From Utricularia gibba (taxonomy: Eukaryota; Streptophyta; Magnoliopsida; Lamiales; Lentibulariaceae), in assembly GCA_002189035.1 (NCBI GenBank), contig NEEC01000002.1:5975001-6039000 (forward strand): a stretch of DNA of 64,000 nt, given 5' to 3'. Positions 27,481 through 38,686 of the stretch are shown here, one piece after another. Numbering within the stretch: position 1 is the first letter of the stretch; the number at the start of each line of letters is the position of its first letter. The translations under genes and the position numbers were made by a program. A model generated the notes under the pieces. The model was not told where the DNA came from. It was given only the letters and a program-made list of their open reading frames with translations, and ran no database searches.

Positions 27481-28960
27481 AAATTCCGTCAACTGCTTTT
27501 CCCACGATGTTCAACTCGAGTCAGCCGCCAACTCCACTCACTCGGGCCTCGAATCTTGTTACTTCAAACCCCGCCACCTTTAATCCGACAGAGCTTCGTT
27601 CGATGGTTGGAGAATCCAAAACTGGGTTCAGAAGCTTCTGATTCATGGCGGGTGTTGAGGAATCTGATCTGTGTAGTTGTTGAAGATGGAAGGGATGGAG
27701 AGCACGGAGGGGTTGTTTTGTCAGGAGCACGTAAATGCACGACGGTGAAAGGGCGGGCGGAGGGGGCCATGCAGCACAAAACAAATGAAAGAGGAGAATT
27801 ATGCTATGTTCAGATTTTTTTTTTTTTTTTTTTTTTTTTTACTGTCGAGAAGAAGAAGAAGAGGGAGGGAGGGCAGTCCCGGCAGCGTGACAGAGTTCCA
27901 ATAATGCGCCTTCGATTTGATTTCATTTCAACTGTGGCCGGGCGGGTGGGTCGAGTAAAAGCCCTGAGCTGAATTTATTGCCACTTTCAATAACCTGACG
28001 GGATGTTTGCCCTCGGTAACTTTGGTTTTCACCGTCCTATTGGCACTTCCCGGAAAGTGCCACTTCGATTGGGCTTTTGTTTTACAGGAGACCACACACA
28101 CCCTTCTTTTTTCTTGCTTTTGTGTGTGCATTTCAGAACAGGGACAATGAGGGAGACTCCGGAATAAGTTAGCCACCATGTTGGATTTTAAAGGAGTGAA
28201 CTTTTGATCTGTGTGGGACAAAAACCGGTGCTTGAAGTAACTTTTTCTGAATCAGAAGAGTTAACTTTCAGAAGAAGACGGATGGGTTTCAAAACAGGAA
28301 AAATATTGCTTGGTGGGTCAAGATTTCCAGGCAGCACACAGATACCCACCCACCCACCATTTATCTGTCATTTTGGAGCTTCTTCTGTTAACGAAAAAGC
28401 GCATTTCCTGTCATGGCAGAGAGCCACTGATCCCTCTCCCTTGGTGAGAGCTCACAACCCTCACACCCAGAAATTTACAGTTTTCACGTCTTCGGAATGG
28501 AATGCCTCCCAGATGATGATCACCCCTTTGCGGGAAGCAGACATCCACACCATTTTACCCGGTGACCATCATGCATCAAGTTGCATTTCAGAATTGTAGG
28601 CGACATGACATGAATAACAGAGGTGTGGGGTGGGGTGGGTTAAAATAATAATGCTGCCGAGAAAAGGAAACTTGAGTAGACAGCAGTTTTAAATGGAATC
28701 ATTGCACTTGAATGCACGCATGTGGATAAGTAGGTGTCGATGCTACCCATCGTTTCTTGATTTCAATCCACTGTCGCCATGTAGGGCTGTGAATTCTGAT
28801 CCTCCACATTTAAGAAATCCATCCCTTTTCTGTGTGGCACAAGCACAAGCACAAGCAAAGCAGCCACTCTCTTGTAGTGGCCTCTCTGCTTTGGCCATGG
28901 GGTTGGGGTGTATTACAAATTTGAAATCATTCATAAAGTATGTGAAAAGAATGATCATTC
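27481..28960. other. Less AT-rich island without an identified gene
   Basis: This 1.5 kb block differs sharply in composition from the AT-rich flanks. It holds overlapping ORFs on both strands (27521-27784 -, 27556-27972 +, 28204-28599 +, 28693-28968 +), none matching a known family. There is a 26-base T run (27815-27840), an (ACAAGC)-type repeat (~28837-28858) and a hairpin-forming segment (~28852-28898). It may be an unannotated non-coding transcript, UTR or decayed gene. I cannot assign a function. Confidence 0.4.
27815..27840. repeat. Poly(T) tract, 26 bases
   Basis: There is an uninterrupted run of T. On the minus strand it reads as poly(A), so it could mark the tail of a retroposed sequence whose body lies at 27841 and beyond. 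It could equally be a simple microsatellite. Confidence 0.85.
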
Positions 28961-29205
28961 ATAGTTGAAAATTTTTGTCTTTTTTAATAAAGTATGTGAA
29001 AAAAATGACCACTCTCAATTAAAAATTTTTGGATGAGTGTATGAGAGAAGGTGTAATGATAACCAATTTTGTAAATGACGAAATTGATCCACTCTGCACC
29101 AAAGGTTTAGAAGGTTCTATTCAAAACTACTACAACCTAGACATGTTTTATTTTTAGAACTTATTAAAATGATTTTATTCAATTTTTGTATATTAATTTT
29201 ATTTA

Positions 29206-29208
<3 letters not shown>

Positions 29209-29236
<28 letters not shown>
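29209..29236. repeat. (AT)14 microsatellite
   Basis: A perfect AT dinucleotide repeat within AT-rich intergenic DNA. Confidence 0.9.
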
Positions 29237-29241
<5 letters not shown>

Positions 29242-29904
29242 AACATATTTATATCTTCACATTGAATTTTAAAATACATAAGTTAAACTATTAAATTATA
29301 TAATATGATTTCAGATTATATCATAAAATAATTTTATAATTTCAAATTAATTATATTCATATAATTTCAAAAATGATAATATTTTATATAATCCAAAACA
29401 TACACCCTATGTGACAATTTTGGCCATTCTGAATACTAAATCATTTATTCAATGTATAAGATATAAAATAAGGATGATAAATTTTATAAATAACTGTGTG
29501 ATGGTTCATTATTCACAATCCCTTGACCAAAAAAAAAAACATACACACTCATGAATGAGAAAAAAGCAGTAGTAGAGGGCAATAAATGCATTCAACTAAA
29601 TTTATTGGCATTCATTGACACTATTTATATCATCTCATGAGTGATGGACATTATTTTTTTGTATACTTTTTTATATTATATTTTATATTACTAAGGATGT
29701 GTGTAATTGAAAATTGCATTTAGTAAATAGCTTTTACAAATATGATTTAAATTTTATTGTGTTTTTGGTAGATATATTTAAAGTAAACGAAAAAAAATTA
29801 AAACTTATTTGAAATAAAAGCCTTGTTATATAAAATTGGTGCAAGAAGGTGATATAATCATGGTTTTTGTTAACCATGGTTGAGTTTCCAGGGTTGCAAG
29901 AAGA

Positions 29905-29975
29905 GCCCAATTAGGCGTTTTTGCTTGCCCAGTCTTCTGGAGCAATTTATCCGTTGGGCCTAAGGCCCATTAACT
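29905..29975. promoter_or_regulatory. Orphan cluster of site II-like GGGCC/GCCCA elements
   Basis: GAGCCCAAT, TTGCCCAG, TTGGGCC and AGGCCCATT occur within about 70 bases inside AT-rich DNA. Elsewhere in this window such clusters mark real promoters, but no gene is identifiable on either side for ~900 bases. Regulatory function is a guess. Confidence 0.3.
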
Positions 29976-30906
29976 TCTCTTTTTCCATCTTTTCTTTTTG
30001 TTGAAGACAAAATGGAATTAGATATTGTCTTTCTCTTTCTCTTTTTCTTTTGATAGTAAAACGTGATATGATAAAATGTAATATAAATTATGTAAATAAA
30101 TAAAGTATAAAATATGTTTGATTAGTGAGTCAATTACAAATTTAATTATATTTACTTTCTATTTAACAAACTAAAAGTAAAATTGTACATTGAAAATGAG
30201 GAGTTTTGTCACATAAATTTAATTATTCGACTATATTTCTAAATACCCTTGATTACTAGTACATATTTATGATATAAACAATTATTTTAATTAAAAACTT
30301 ATATTTCTATAATGAAAATGTCATTTATAGAAAAAAATTAATTTTAAATTCAATAAATAGAATTTTATATTTTGATTTTTGTATAGAACTATACCAACCA
30401 AGTCTAATAGGGAAAAGTATTTGCTTCTCTTATATCTTGTTTTAACATCTACCAAATAAGCCAATTAGCGTAAAGGAAACGAAAAGGCAAAGGTTAGTTT
30501 TTTTTTATAGGGATGAGAAGTACAAGGAGACATGGTGTTTAGTTGATGAGAATAGTATTTAATTATGGGGATTAAATAATTTTAAAATAAAGTAAAATAG
30601 AATATAATTTAAATAAATTTATGTAAATAAAATAAAAAAAACTGCTAAAATTCTGAACTTATTTAATACTAGTAACTAAACATTCTATAATTTATAATTT
30701 TACTTTTAAATTCATGTAATCCTATCAACGAAATATCATCCAATTTTTAGGTTTGCTTTGGCGCAATACAAAAACAAAATTTAAATTTTAAAAGCATTAC
30801 GATAATTAATTGTTCTCCTAAAAGTAAGGATTAAATATTTAAACGGTTAATAAACTAATACATGATCACTAAACAAGCATTAGGGTGCCGAGAGAGAAGG
30901 CGATGT

Positions 30907-31221
30907 TCACAACTCGTTTGAAATCAAGTCGCCGAGATCCCGCGACTCGCGCTTCTCCCCGCCACGGCGGAGCCTCCGGAGGACGCGTTCGAAGAGGGAG
31001 ACGTGACAGGGGATCCTAATCACGCCCTTCTGGCTGTAACCGTACTCCGCCGCCGATCGGTTGAGAAGTCTGACGAAAGCCGGGTGCTTCAGAAGCTCCG
31101 CACTCACTACGAACCTCTGCATCTCGTCGCCGACGTGCAGCGGGAGGTGCCCCGTGGGGACATCGCCGTCGTGCTGGGAGGAGTCGGCGACGCTGGACAG
31201 CCGCCGCAAGAATTTCTTCAT
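30907..31221 (-). CDS. SAUR-family auxin-responsive protein
   Basis: Small Auxin Up RNA proteins are short plant proteins that promote cell expansion, some by inhibiting PP2C.D phosphatases. This intronless frame encodes 104 residues, the usual size. The core SAUR domain is clear: PTGHLPLHVGDEMQRFVVS, ELLKHPAFVRLLNRSAAEYGY and KGVIRIPCHVSLFERVLRRL. The N-terminus MKKFLRRLSSVAD is basic and the tail is charged. The PTGHLPLHVG plus YSQKGVIRIPCHV combination resembles the SAUR71/72-type clade. Codons are strongly GC-rich against AT-rich flanks, as is common for intronless SAURs. It stands alone; no tandem SAUR neighbours are present here. Confidence 0.92.
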   Translation of the reverse strand: MKKFLRRLSSVADSSQHDGDVPTGHLPLHVGDEMQRFVVSAELLKHPAFVRLLNRSAAEYGYSQKGVIRIPCHVSLFERVLRRLRRGGEKRESRDLGDLISNEL

Positions 31222-32600
31222 AGGGGCGAGAGGGGCGGAAATGAAGAGATGGGGGGAGGGGCGAGAGGGTATATGATGGGAAGATGAAGGTACAAAGGAG
31301 CGTACTTTGCCGGTACGGTTGTTGGGTGTTGGTGAGGATTTATTGTGCTTCGGGTAATGAGTTTGTTATCAGTAGTGTCTCATGCACCTTTTCTTTTCTT
31401 GTTTATGGGTTCAGGAAAAAGAGGGGTAAAAGTGCAAAATATGAAAGTTACAGGGTGTTGGGCACAAATTCATTTTTCACTTTCTTTTTTGTTTTTATTT
31501 CAATCACATTCCATCCCACTAATCATGAGGGGTGTATTATAAATCCGGCAATCCCTTCTTAAATTATGTTAGAAAATTGACCATACATAATTAAAAAAAA
31601 TTGCCTAAATCTGTGAAAAAAATAAAAAAAAGGACCATTTTTGTAAATGACTCACCATCACTTTATCATGGAAAGGATGAATAGTATCTGATTATCAGAA
31701 AAATCAGATTTTATTATATATTTTGAAAAATAATATAAAAGAGAAAAGAATAGAATTTGAACATTTCAAATAGTTTGAGATAATTTTATTCATTTATAAT
31801 ATCATATTATTATGACTTTATTTACATGATTTTTTGCACTTCATTTCAATACTTTTCTTTTTTGAAAAAGATATAATACTTCTTTATAAAAATAAAGTTC
31901 TTCAAAACATTTTGAAAAACCAAATGGAAGATAAGGAGAGTATCTTTGAATATGTCAATTGATGTAGAGAAATCTTATCTATTTCTAATATTATATTATA
32001 ATATTAATTTTTCTAAAAAATATACATATAACCATATATAAAAATAATATATATATATAATAATGATTATACCCCACATAATTAATATAATTATAACTGC
32101 ATATTAAATAATATAATTTTATTAAATCCATCATAAACCAACCTTACATCTTCATATCAAACAAAGTCTTTCAGTGACATGGAGGAGGGAATGAGGGGTA
32201 ACAACTGAAAAAAACAAAGGGAAAGATGAATGTAAACCATTTACTAGGTATTTTTCCATCAAAGTTAAGTTTTATTGATCAGCACTATCCTATAAAGAAT
32301 AGTAAAACCGTAAAAATTTGATCTTCAAATTTGATACATCACATTCTATTGTTGCAACTTTGGTGCGGGCGGCGGAGCAGTTCAAGGAGATGCCATTTCT
32401 CAGCCAACGTTGGGTAGCACAAAATAAGCATCAGATACGCATGAAGAGAACTTTCATGGGGCCGTCTGGTTTTCTCCACCATCGAATAGTCAGGCTGTGC
32501 CTGTCACCTTCCCACTTCCACATCCAAGAAATGAACCGTCGTCCATCTGAACTCTTCTTGTCAAGTATTTTTTAATGAAGAATACCATTTGTCTCGTGTA
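31222..32600. other. AT-rich intergenic DNA
   Basis: The left ~60 bases hold the SAUR promoter on the minus strand, with a TATA-like CATATACC near 31267-31275. ORFs at 31284-31562 and 32318-32575 are hydrophobic or low-information and match nothing. No RNA gene or mobile-element end was recognised. Confidence 0.45.
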
Positions 32601-32609
32601 ATTTCTACC

Positions 32610-32695
32610 CACCGGCCACATCGCCTCCAGCCATATCGCCGGTTGCAGGCGTGCTTTCCGGCGACACGGAGGTGGCTCCTATTACCCACACAAAA
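32610..32695 (+). pseudogene. Probable relic of an LRR receptor-kinase C-terminal tail
   Basis: Read on the plus strand, this segment gives SPPAISPVAGVLSGDTEVAPITH. It aligns with the post-kinase tail of the downstream array (copy [23 protein letters not shown]): LSGD, VAP and the neighbouring prolines are shared at the same spacing. No kinase core precedes it. It is 600 bp upstream of copy A, so it may be the remnant of a deleted fourth member. The match is short and rests on visual alignment. Confidence 0.5.
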
Positions 32696-33289
32696 AGATA
32701 TGTGCATATTACCTTAATTTCGGGGTGAAGATCCGCTGCGGCGCCCGGATGCTCAGAGTAGCCGCCGGTGTCGTGTTTCCCGGGAATTTCGGTCGATTTC
32801 GCCCGAAACCGGACAATTTCGGCCGGAATTGACGGGGACGCCCATTTCGATCGAGGCGGTAAATTGCCAATTGGACTCGACCGGAAATCACACAAGGATG
32901 CTCCACGCATTCAAGAAGATCCGCAAAAGCGCCGATTTGGGGGTGAATAGAAATTAGGGTTCTAAGGAAGATAAGAAATCGCCATGTCAGCAAAGCAAGA
33001 AGGCTGAAGTGGTGAAGGTGGGTTCCGTGTTTGCTTGTTCGTATTTATTTATTTCGTTATATATTTAATGCCGACTTATTTGGCGAGTCTTAATTCACAT
33101 CCACATCAGCAAACATGCGACCCGGCATCTTCTCAATCATTTCCGACGACTCCGCGCAGCATATGAAGGCAGTAGGCACCTCCCTCTCCATCGGCTCCAC
33201 ACTCTCCTTCTAATCCTGTAGGTTATCTTCATTCCTCGAATCGTCTTTCAGTCACTCACTCCATTTCTCTGAGTGAACGGAGATTTCAG
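32696..33289. other. Region between the kinase relic and copy A
   Basis: A GC-richer part (32720-32950) carries overlapping ORFs on both strands (minus 32605-32910 and 32709-32993, plus 32768-32950) with Arg/Pro-rich, unrecognisable products. It is followed by the copy A leader. I do not support a gene here. Confidence 0.4.
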
Positions 33290-36200
33290 ATGGAGGCGGC
33301 GCCGCGGCAGCGATTACTCTGGTTTTGGAGTCTTTTTCTCGTTTTACGGATCGGTTATCACGTCGGAGCTCAAATCACCGATCCGGTGGAAGGTACACTC
33401 CTATCTCCGTAGATTTTCGCGCGAATTTGCTTTGCGAAGCAGAATTCGGTTTCTGCAAGAGGAGCCTCTTCTGTACATTGGAGTTGGACTCGAGCTCTGC
33501 CTCGGGATCGCTAGCCTCCTATATATCCTGGTTGAGGAATAATTCTTTCCGTACGGATGATACTAGAAAAAGGCAAATTTCGATACGATAATAATTAATG
33601 TTAATTATATTGGAATTGTTTAGACATAAATAATCTGTAATATACATGTGAAAAAATAAATATCCCCATCATAATGTTTTTTTTATTTGAGTTTAAATTT
33701 AAGAATCATTTTTTATTTCTCGGAGATGTTTATTTACTATTTTCTTTTTGTTTTCTTCCTCATCAGCAAGGTTATTGAACACTATGTTTGAGAGATGGGG
33801 AATTGGGGACTGGGGACCAATAACGGATGGAACATCAGCGGGAACCTGTGCAGTGGTGTTGCAACAGATTCGACCCCGCTTGGGAGTATAAACCCAGGAA
33901 TCAAGTGCGGTGTGTGTACTGGAAATGGCTCCACTTGCCATATTACTGCCCTGTAAGCGGAAACATGCGAAATGCGTATTGCTTGTTGCTGCGACACGGG
34001 ATTTACAGAGCTTACATTGTTGAACAGGAGGGTCTACGCACTGAATGTCATTGGTCCTCTTCCAGATGAGCTTTGGAATTTAACATTTTTGACTGAAATG
34101 TACATTCACAATATTCCATTTACATTATTGACTATGAATTTTGAAGTGCTAACAGGGTTTCTTTGTTCTTTCTTGCAGAAATTTGGACCAAAACTATCTC
34201 ACTGGTCCTATTCCTCCTGCCATTGCCAGACTCACTCGTTTGCAAACCTTGTATGTATAGTTTGGTTTTATTTTGTTGTGCTGTTTCCATGTTTTCGTAG
34301 ACTCACTTGTTTATGAGCTTGGAGGTTTTTCCCACTTCTTATACGCATTTGGAATGGAGAATTTGAGAAGCTGTGCTTTTGAAATCTCAGGAGCATTGCA
34401 CTGAATGCATTACAAGGGCGAATTCCTTCAGCGCTTGGACAGCTTAGAGACTTAAGAGTGTTGTAAGTGTAACGAAAAATAATCTTATAAATATAAGTTG
34501 TTCTTTTACATAAACGCCTTGAACCGACGATTCTCTTCTGAACATGGACTAGTAACAGATTATAGATGTCTCTAAGGAAAAGGAATGCAGTGCTTTGGTA
34601 ACCACAAGGATATTTCCTGGACTGAACACGACAACCTGCATGTGAACTCCATCTGCATTGACTGTTATACTCATGTCTCCTGTGCTTTGCTAATATGCAG
34701 GTCATTCGGCCACAACAACCTTTCTGGTCCACTTCCGCCAGAACTTGGGAATCTAACAAGGCTTGAACAGATGTAGGATTTGAGAGCAAAACCTTGACCT
34801 TAAAAAATAGAAAGAAAGAAATATGAAGTATTTGGACCTATCTTTGTTATTATGATGCTTCTGTTTTTCTTATTCACATTAGATACATCAATAGTTGTGG
34901 AGCCAGTGGTCCGATACCCATGACTTTTGCCAATCTCCGAAGCATGCAGACAGTGTAAGAACTTGAGAGCCTATAAACTCATCTCCACTACAAGCCTACA
35001 ATTATGTTTGACGTAGAACTTGAAAAATATTCGGATTTCAGATGGGCAATGGATAATGGTTTCACTGGTGGAATACCGGCTTACATAGGAGATTGGTCTT
35101 CCCTTCAAGTACTGTAAGACACTAATTTTTCTCTACATATCAATGTTAATGGCGAATATTTCAGCCATCTTTTGAGGCTTTTCCCAGTTTTCTTAGTGAC
35201 ATGTCATTTGATGAGAAATGCTTTGTCAGGAGGTTACAGGGTAACTCTTTTCGAGGTCCCATACCTTCGTCATTTTCCAACTTGACCACGTTAACGGACT
35301 TGTAAGTTCTTTACTTCCTGTTTTGTTTATTATCCAGGAATGACTAATTCCCCATCACTACTGCAGGCGAATAAGTGATGTATTGGATGTAACATCGTCA
35401 CTCGACTTCCTTCAGAACTTGACTTCGCTGGCTACTTTGTAAGAGGTTAAATAACCACGTGGGTGCGTGAATATTTCACAGGCTAAGCCATATTTGTTTG
35501 CTTTACAGAAATCTGCGGAACAATTACATTTCAGGTTCCCTACCCACGTTCTTCAACAATTTTCCGAGTTTACAAATGCTGTGAGTGCTCTTGTATCTTT
35601 TTTTTTTTGGGAAATAACATTCTATGTGGTATGAATTGGAGTTTGATTCAAAAGCTTAAATTTTATCGTTTTGGTTTTTCAGGGATTTGAGCTTCAACAA
35701 TTTGACAGGAAGTATTCCAGACAACATTTTCAATCACAGCCGTCTCACTAACTTGTAAAATGAATCATTTTTCTATACCCATGTGCTGGAAGGAGAAATG
35801 CACGAGCTACTTAGATCATTTGCCTTTTTATTTTACATTTTCAGGTATCTCGGAAATAACAGCTTAACCGGTGCCCTTCCTTCGCAGAGGAGTCTCAACC
35901 TCCAGAACATGTACGTTCTTTAAATCATCCTTCTTATATATCTATTTACTTCTGTTTGTCTAACTCTCAACACTTTGTCATAGAGACGTGTCATATAATG
36001 ACTTATCAGGAACGTTGCCACAATGGATCAATCAACAGAATTTGAGCCTGTATGAATAAAAAAAAATCAAATAGTTCCTGTTGGCCTCATTTTAAAATGT
36101 ATCGTGGACTGATTGTGGTTCACCATTTCTTGTAGCAATATTGTGGCCAACAACTTCAGGATCGATAGATTGAGCAGGAGGTAAGTTTTGAAAATCAAGG

Positions 36201-38686
36201 ATCATCAGTTACCATCTGTATGCTTTTACTGATACTTCTTAACTATTGTCATCCCATAATTACAGAGTTTTGCCTGATGGTTTGGACTGTCTGCGAAGAG
36301 GCTTTCAGTGCAACCGTAATCGACCGAGATGTAAGGAATTCCACATTGTTGCTCTTTTCCATCTTTGAATTCCGTGTTTAAAATGATAGATTATTCTTTC
36401 TAATCTACGTTTGCAGATTCACGGTTTGCAATCAAATGTGGTGGACCTGAGTTCACATCTTCTAATGGAATCGTTTATGAGAGAGATGAAGACGCTCTCG
36501 GCCCTGCAAACTACTATATAGCCCCAACAAGACGATGGGGGTTACCAATGTTGGTTTGCCTAATGAAAACAACAACCCACGATATCAAACCAATTCATCT
36601 TCGCAGATCACAAACACTGCAGACCCTGCGCTTTTTCAGACTTCAAGAATTTCAGCAGGGTCATTGAGATACTATGGTCTAGGTCTTGAAAATGGTAACT
36701 ACACAGTGACACTCCAGTTTGCAGAGACTATAATTAATGGTACGAGGACATGGACGAGTATCGGACAACGTGTTTTTGATGTATTTATTCAGGTAATGAG
36801 GTTGGGATACTTCCAGCTGTATGCAGTTTTCATCTGAGATATATTATAAGAGAATGTGCGTGGTTCAGGGAAATTTGTTATTGAGAGACTTCAATATACG
36901 AAGAGAGGCTGGCGATGTTCCTAATTGGGCTGTGGTGAGGTCATTCAACGTTTCCGTAGAGAATAACTATGTTGAAATCCATCTGTTTTGGGCTGGCAGA
37001 GGGACATGCTGTGTCCCAGCACAAGGCACATATGGACCAGCTATTTCAGCTATAAGTGCAACACCAAGTAAGCAAAAATCCCAAGCATAGAATCATGTTG
37101 TTGGAAAGATGTTGACATATTTAGTCATCTGAAGCAGCTTCTTTCTTAAACAGATTTTGTTCCAACGGTTTCGGACATCCCTCCTGGTGAGCCGCGAAAT
37201 CATACTGGTCTCATCATTGGGGTTGTTGTTGGAGTGGTCACTGCAAGCTTGGTTGCGCTACTTGCAATTTTTCTTGTCCGGCGAAAAAGGAGAAGAGATC
37301 TCGAGGATCAAGGTAACTGTATGCTTAGACTGTCCATCTCTGTTTCTTGCGTTAACTCTGTTTGTTCCCTGACATTTTCTTGTCTCCCTGAATATTCAGA
37401 ACTAAAGGACATTGATGTCCGGCCTTACACATTTAGTTTCTATGAGCTTAAGACTGCTACCAATGACTTCAGTACCGCAAATAAGCTTGGGGAGGGAGGA
37501 TTTGGCCCTGTCTTCAAGGTACACACCCTTCATTTTTTCTAGCTACATGAAGAAACATCTGTACCTGATCGACATATCCTGTAGGGCACACTCGGAGATG
37601 GAAGAGACATTGCCGTTAAGCAGCTTTCCAAAGCCTCCCGTCAGGGTAAGGCCCAGTTTGTTTCAGAGATAAAGTTTATATCCGCTGTGCAGCACCGCAA
37701 CCTTGTGAAGCTTTACGGATGCTGCATAGAAGGGAACAAGCGTCTTCTTGTCTACGAGTTCCTTGAGAAGAAGAGTCTTGATCTCGTATTGTTTGGAGAT
37801 GACATCACAAGAACACACCTTGACTGGGAAGAACGATACAACATATGCTTGGGAGTTGCACGAGGTTTAACGTATCTTCATGAGGAATCTCGCCTCAGGA
37901 TTGTCCATAGAGATGTAAAAGCTGGCAACATCCTCCTGGACAAGGACCTGACCCCCAAGATCGCAGATTTTGGGCTCGCTAGACTCTACGAAGATAATAA
38001 AACGCACATAAGCACAGGGGTTCTTGCTGGTACAAGGTAAGGTTAATGCTTCGTTCCCTATCCATTATGGGGCATGCTCTCATGCACTTGCTCTATTTGC
38101 TTAGTGGCTACATGGCGCCGGAGTATGTCATGCGAGGACATCTTTCTGAGAAGGCGGATGTATTCAGCTTCGGAGTTCTGTCTCTGGAGATCCTCACCGG
38201 GAGACGTAACTCAGATGAAAGACTGGGGAGTGACCGCGCTTATCTTCTTGAATGGGTATATTTTGACCAGAATCCCTTTGTTACTGCACTGCTTCTTACC
38301 TCATTTCATCGAGGTCTTGTGCTTTTTAGGCTTGGAGGCTGCATGAAAGCAAGAATGAATTGGAGCTGGTTGATCCAGTGCTGCAAGAATTCAACCCGGA
38401 GGAAGCGAGAAGGGTCATCGGCGTTGCTCTTCTCTGCACTCAGTCATCTCCGACATCACGCCCGCCAATGTCCCGTGTGACGGCGATGCTCTCCGGCGAC
38501 ATTAAAGTCCCTCCGGTTACCTCCCGGCCTACGTACTTAACTGACTATGAGTTCAATGATGTCTCTGTGGCGACAACCACTGTTGGCTCAGAATCAAACC
38601 ATGACACGGTTGCTACAAGTCTCAGCTCAAGTGAAATAATCCCTGGTGAACATGAGCAGCCAATTTTTGGAAAAAGCGGAAGGTAA
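33290..38686 (+). CDS. LRR-malectin receptor-like kinase, array copy A (two frame breaks)
   Basis: It is probably a plasma-membrane receptor kinase of the LRR VIII-2 type (At1g56120-At1g56145-like). Exon 1 (33290-33392) encodes a signal peptide ending near VGAQ. About a dozen small phase-2 exons each carry roughly one 24-residue leucine-rich repeat (for example [12 protein letters not shown]). A malectin-like domain follows (from ~36420, [13 protein letters not shown]), then the membrane exon 37156-37312 ([24 protein letters not shown]). Kinase exons are 37400-37518, 37585-38036, 38105-38255 and 38330-38686: glycine loop [13 protein letters not shown]-type Lys in [15 protein letters not shown] and DFGLAR. 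Two single-base losses are evident against copies B and C: in exon 2, between 33790 and 33820 in G-rich sequence, and in a G run at ~36537 (five G where copy B has six). The activation loop reads TGVLAGTSGYMAPE, one residue longer than its sisters. It is a damaged gene or has sequence errors. Confidence 0.88.

Larger units (their letters stand above)
28961..30906. other. AT-rich intergenic DNA upstream of nothing obvious
   Basis: It includes an (AT)14 microsatellite (29209-29236) and a small GGGCC-bearing patch (29905-29975). I see no coding sequence; the right end probably holds the SAUR 3' UTR on the minus strand. Confidence 0.5.

Noticed and set aside
27815-27840. Poly(T) tract as proof of a retrogene
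   Set aside because: No intronless copy of a recognisable gene and no target-site duplication was seen beside it. It is kept only as a possibility.
27556-27972. A 138-residue plus-strand ORF
   Set aside because: It contains a long Phe run encoded by the poly(T) tract and has no domain or conserved motif. It is treated as chance.
28090-28900. Known plant microRNA precursors
   Set aside because: I scanned for well-known mature sequences (for example the miR156, 166, 172, 396 and 399 families) and saw no match. The hairpin near 28852-28898 has short, bulged arms.
32605-32993. Minus-strand ORFs as a separate gene
   Set aside because: The products are Arg/Pro-rich without motifs, and part of one is the antisense of the kinase-tail relic.
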